Positions 5,425 through 6,111 of a stretch of DNA of 6,111 nucleotides are shown in pieces. The position numbers and the translations under genes are program-made. Every line of letters begins with the position of its first letter. The stretch's first letter is position 1. Below the pieces are notes generated by a model that worked only from the letters and a program-made list of their open reading frames with translations, was not told the DNA's origin and searched no databases. This DNA is from JBEKHI01 sp050012355. GTDB lineage: Bacteria > Actinomycetota > Actinomycetes > Streptosporangiales > Streptosporangiaceae. Where the stretch lies: assembly GCA_050012355.1 (NCBI GenBank), contig JBEKHI010000465.1, forward strand, positions 1 through 6,111, in the 5' to 3' direction.

Positions 5425-5955
5425 ATGCGCGGAACAGCAGCTAAGGGTGGGCCAGGGACAGGCGGGGTTGCGTCTGGCAAGGCTGACGCGCAGCGCCTCA
5501 CCAGTCTGCTCGACCCGGTGGTTACGGCCGTTGGGATGGAGCTTGAGTCGGTCCGGGTGACCCGGGCTGGCCGCAGGCTGCTGGTGCGCATCGTGGTCGA
5601 CAGCGACCATGGGGTGTCACTGGACGACGCGACTGAAGTCAGTCGCGCCGCGTCGGCCGAACTGGACGCGACGGACGCCATGGGTGACGTTCCGTATACG
5701 CTTGAGGTGTCCTCGCCTGGGGTGGACCGGCTACTGACCGAGCCAAAACACTGGCGACGGGCGGTGGGCCGGCTGGCAGCGGTCCCGCTGACCGGTGCCG
5801 GCGAACCCAGCGGAGAACGGCTCACCGGCCGGGTGGAAGCGGCCGACGGGGACGGGGTGACTCTGGAAGTGGACGGGCAGCGGCGTAGTTTTCGCTACGA
5901 CGAGCTCGGCGCGGGCTCCATCCAGGTGGAGTTCGGTCGGCTGGTGGATTCTTAA
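5425..5955 (+). CDS. rimP: Ribosome maturation factor RimP
   Basis: RimP binds the free 30S subunit and helps late maturation of its 3' domain. The 176-residue protein has the two RimP domains. The N-terminal alpha/beta domain covers about 22-100, with LDPVVTAVGMELESVRV (29-45), LLVRIVVDSDHGVSLDDATEVSRAASAELD (52-81) and the family hallmark YTLEVSSPGVDRLLTEPKHWRRAVGR (91-116). The C-terminal small beta-barrel (about 117-172) holds LTGRVEAADGDGVTLEVDG and ends in VEFGRLVDS. The first 20 residues are a Gly/Ala/Lys-rich extension of the kind seen in actinobacterial members, absent from the roughly 150-residue E. coli protein. AGGAGGT at 5414-5420 lies 4 nt before ATG and fixes the start. nusA follows after 18 nt, the standard order. 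The divergent gene upstream is the ferritin-like lipoprotein. Confidence 0.95.
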   Translation: MRGTAAKGGPGTGGVASGKADAQRLTSLLDPVVTAVGMELESVRVTRAGRRLLVRIVVDSDHGVSLDDATEVSRAASAELDATDAMGDVPYTLEVSSPGVDRLLTEPKHWRRAVGRLAAVPLTGAGEPSGERLTGRVEAADGDGVTLEVDGQRRSFRYDELGAGSIQVEFGRLVDS

Positions 5956-5973
5956 GACATAGGGCCGGCGGCT

Positions 5974-6111
5974 ATGGATATTGACCTGAGCGTGCTGCGC
6001 AGCCTGGAGAGCGAGAAAGACATCTCGCTTGACACGGCGGTCAAGGCGATCGAAGACGCGCTGCTAGTGGCGTACCACAAGACGGATGGGGCATCCCAGA
6101 CGGCGCGAGTC
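5974..6111 (+). CDS. nusA: Transcription termination/antitermination factor NusA (5' end only)
   Basis: NusA binds RNA polymerase and nascent RNA and affects pausing, termination and antitermination. The window shows the first 46 codons and then ends. The translation, MDIDLSVLRSLESEKDIS then AVKAIEDALLVAYHKTDGA, matches the start of the NusA N-terminal polymerase-binding domain in actinobacteria (typical form: M.ID...LR..E.....F....AIE.ALL.AY..T.GA). The ribosome site is weak (AGGG at 5961-5964, 9 nt from ATG), which, with an 18-nt gap after rimP, suggests expression as part of the rimP operon. Assignment rests on this N-terminal match and the position directly after rimP. Confidence 0.92.
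   Translation, partial: MDIDLSVLRSLESEKDISLDTAVKAIEDALLVAYHKTDGASQTARV

Overview
The window comes from the chromosome of a high-GC actinobacterium. The evidence is the strong G/C preference at third codon positions, long spurious open frames on both strands, and an actinobacterial arrangement of rimP-nusA divergent from a pair of ferritin-like genes. That arrangement matches, from memory, Rv2843-Rv2844/rimP/nusA of Mycobacterium tuberculosis. The genus cannot be fixed from sequence alone. I saw no tRNA, rRNA, CRISPR array, insertion sequence or phage gene.

Left part (1-1898). The 3' end of an uncharacterised protein, probably the C-terminal part of an XRE/HTH-type regulator, is followed after 15 nt by a complete ROK-family transcriptional regulator with an N-terminal winged HTH and an intact Cys/His zinc site. 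The end of the ROK gene carries a good inverted repeat that coincides with a candidate sigma-70-type promoter for the next gene.

Middle (1941-4375). A full-length HelD-type superfamily 1 ATPase (RNA polymerase recycling factor family) with all motor motifs is followed by a 100-residue conserved-looking hypothetical protein with a WFWWSW motif.

Right part (4390-6111). Two overlapping minus-strand genes encode a DUF4439 ferritin-like protein and a lipoprotein with ferritin-like helices. They converge on the small gene and diverge from rimP. rimP (30S ribosome maturation) is followed by the 5' end of nusA (transcription elongation/termination), the start of the usual rimP-nusA-(ylxR-infB) operon. 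The 139-nt divergent region holds a 17-bp near-perfect palindrome and a candidate rimP -10 element.

Most genes are recognisable families. The parts worth a second look are the regulatory symmetry elements at helD and rimP, the WFWWSW small protein, the tandem ferritin-like pair of unknown function, and an abrupt switch in third-base usage inside helD. I found no convincing new multi-gene defence or mobile system.
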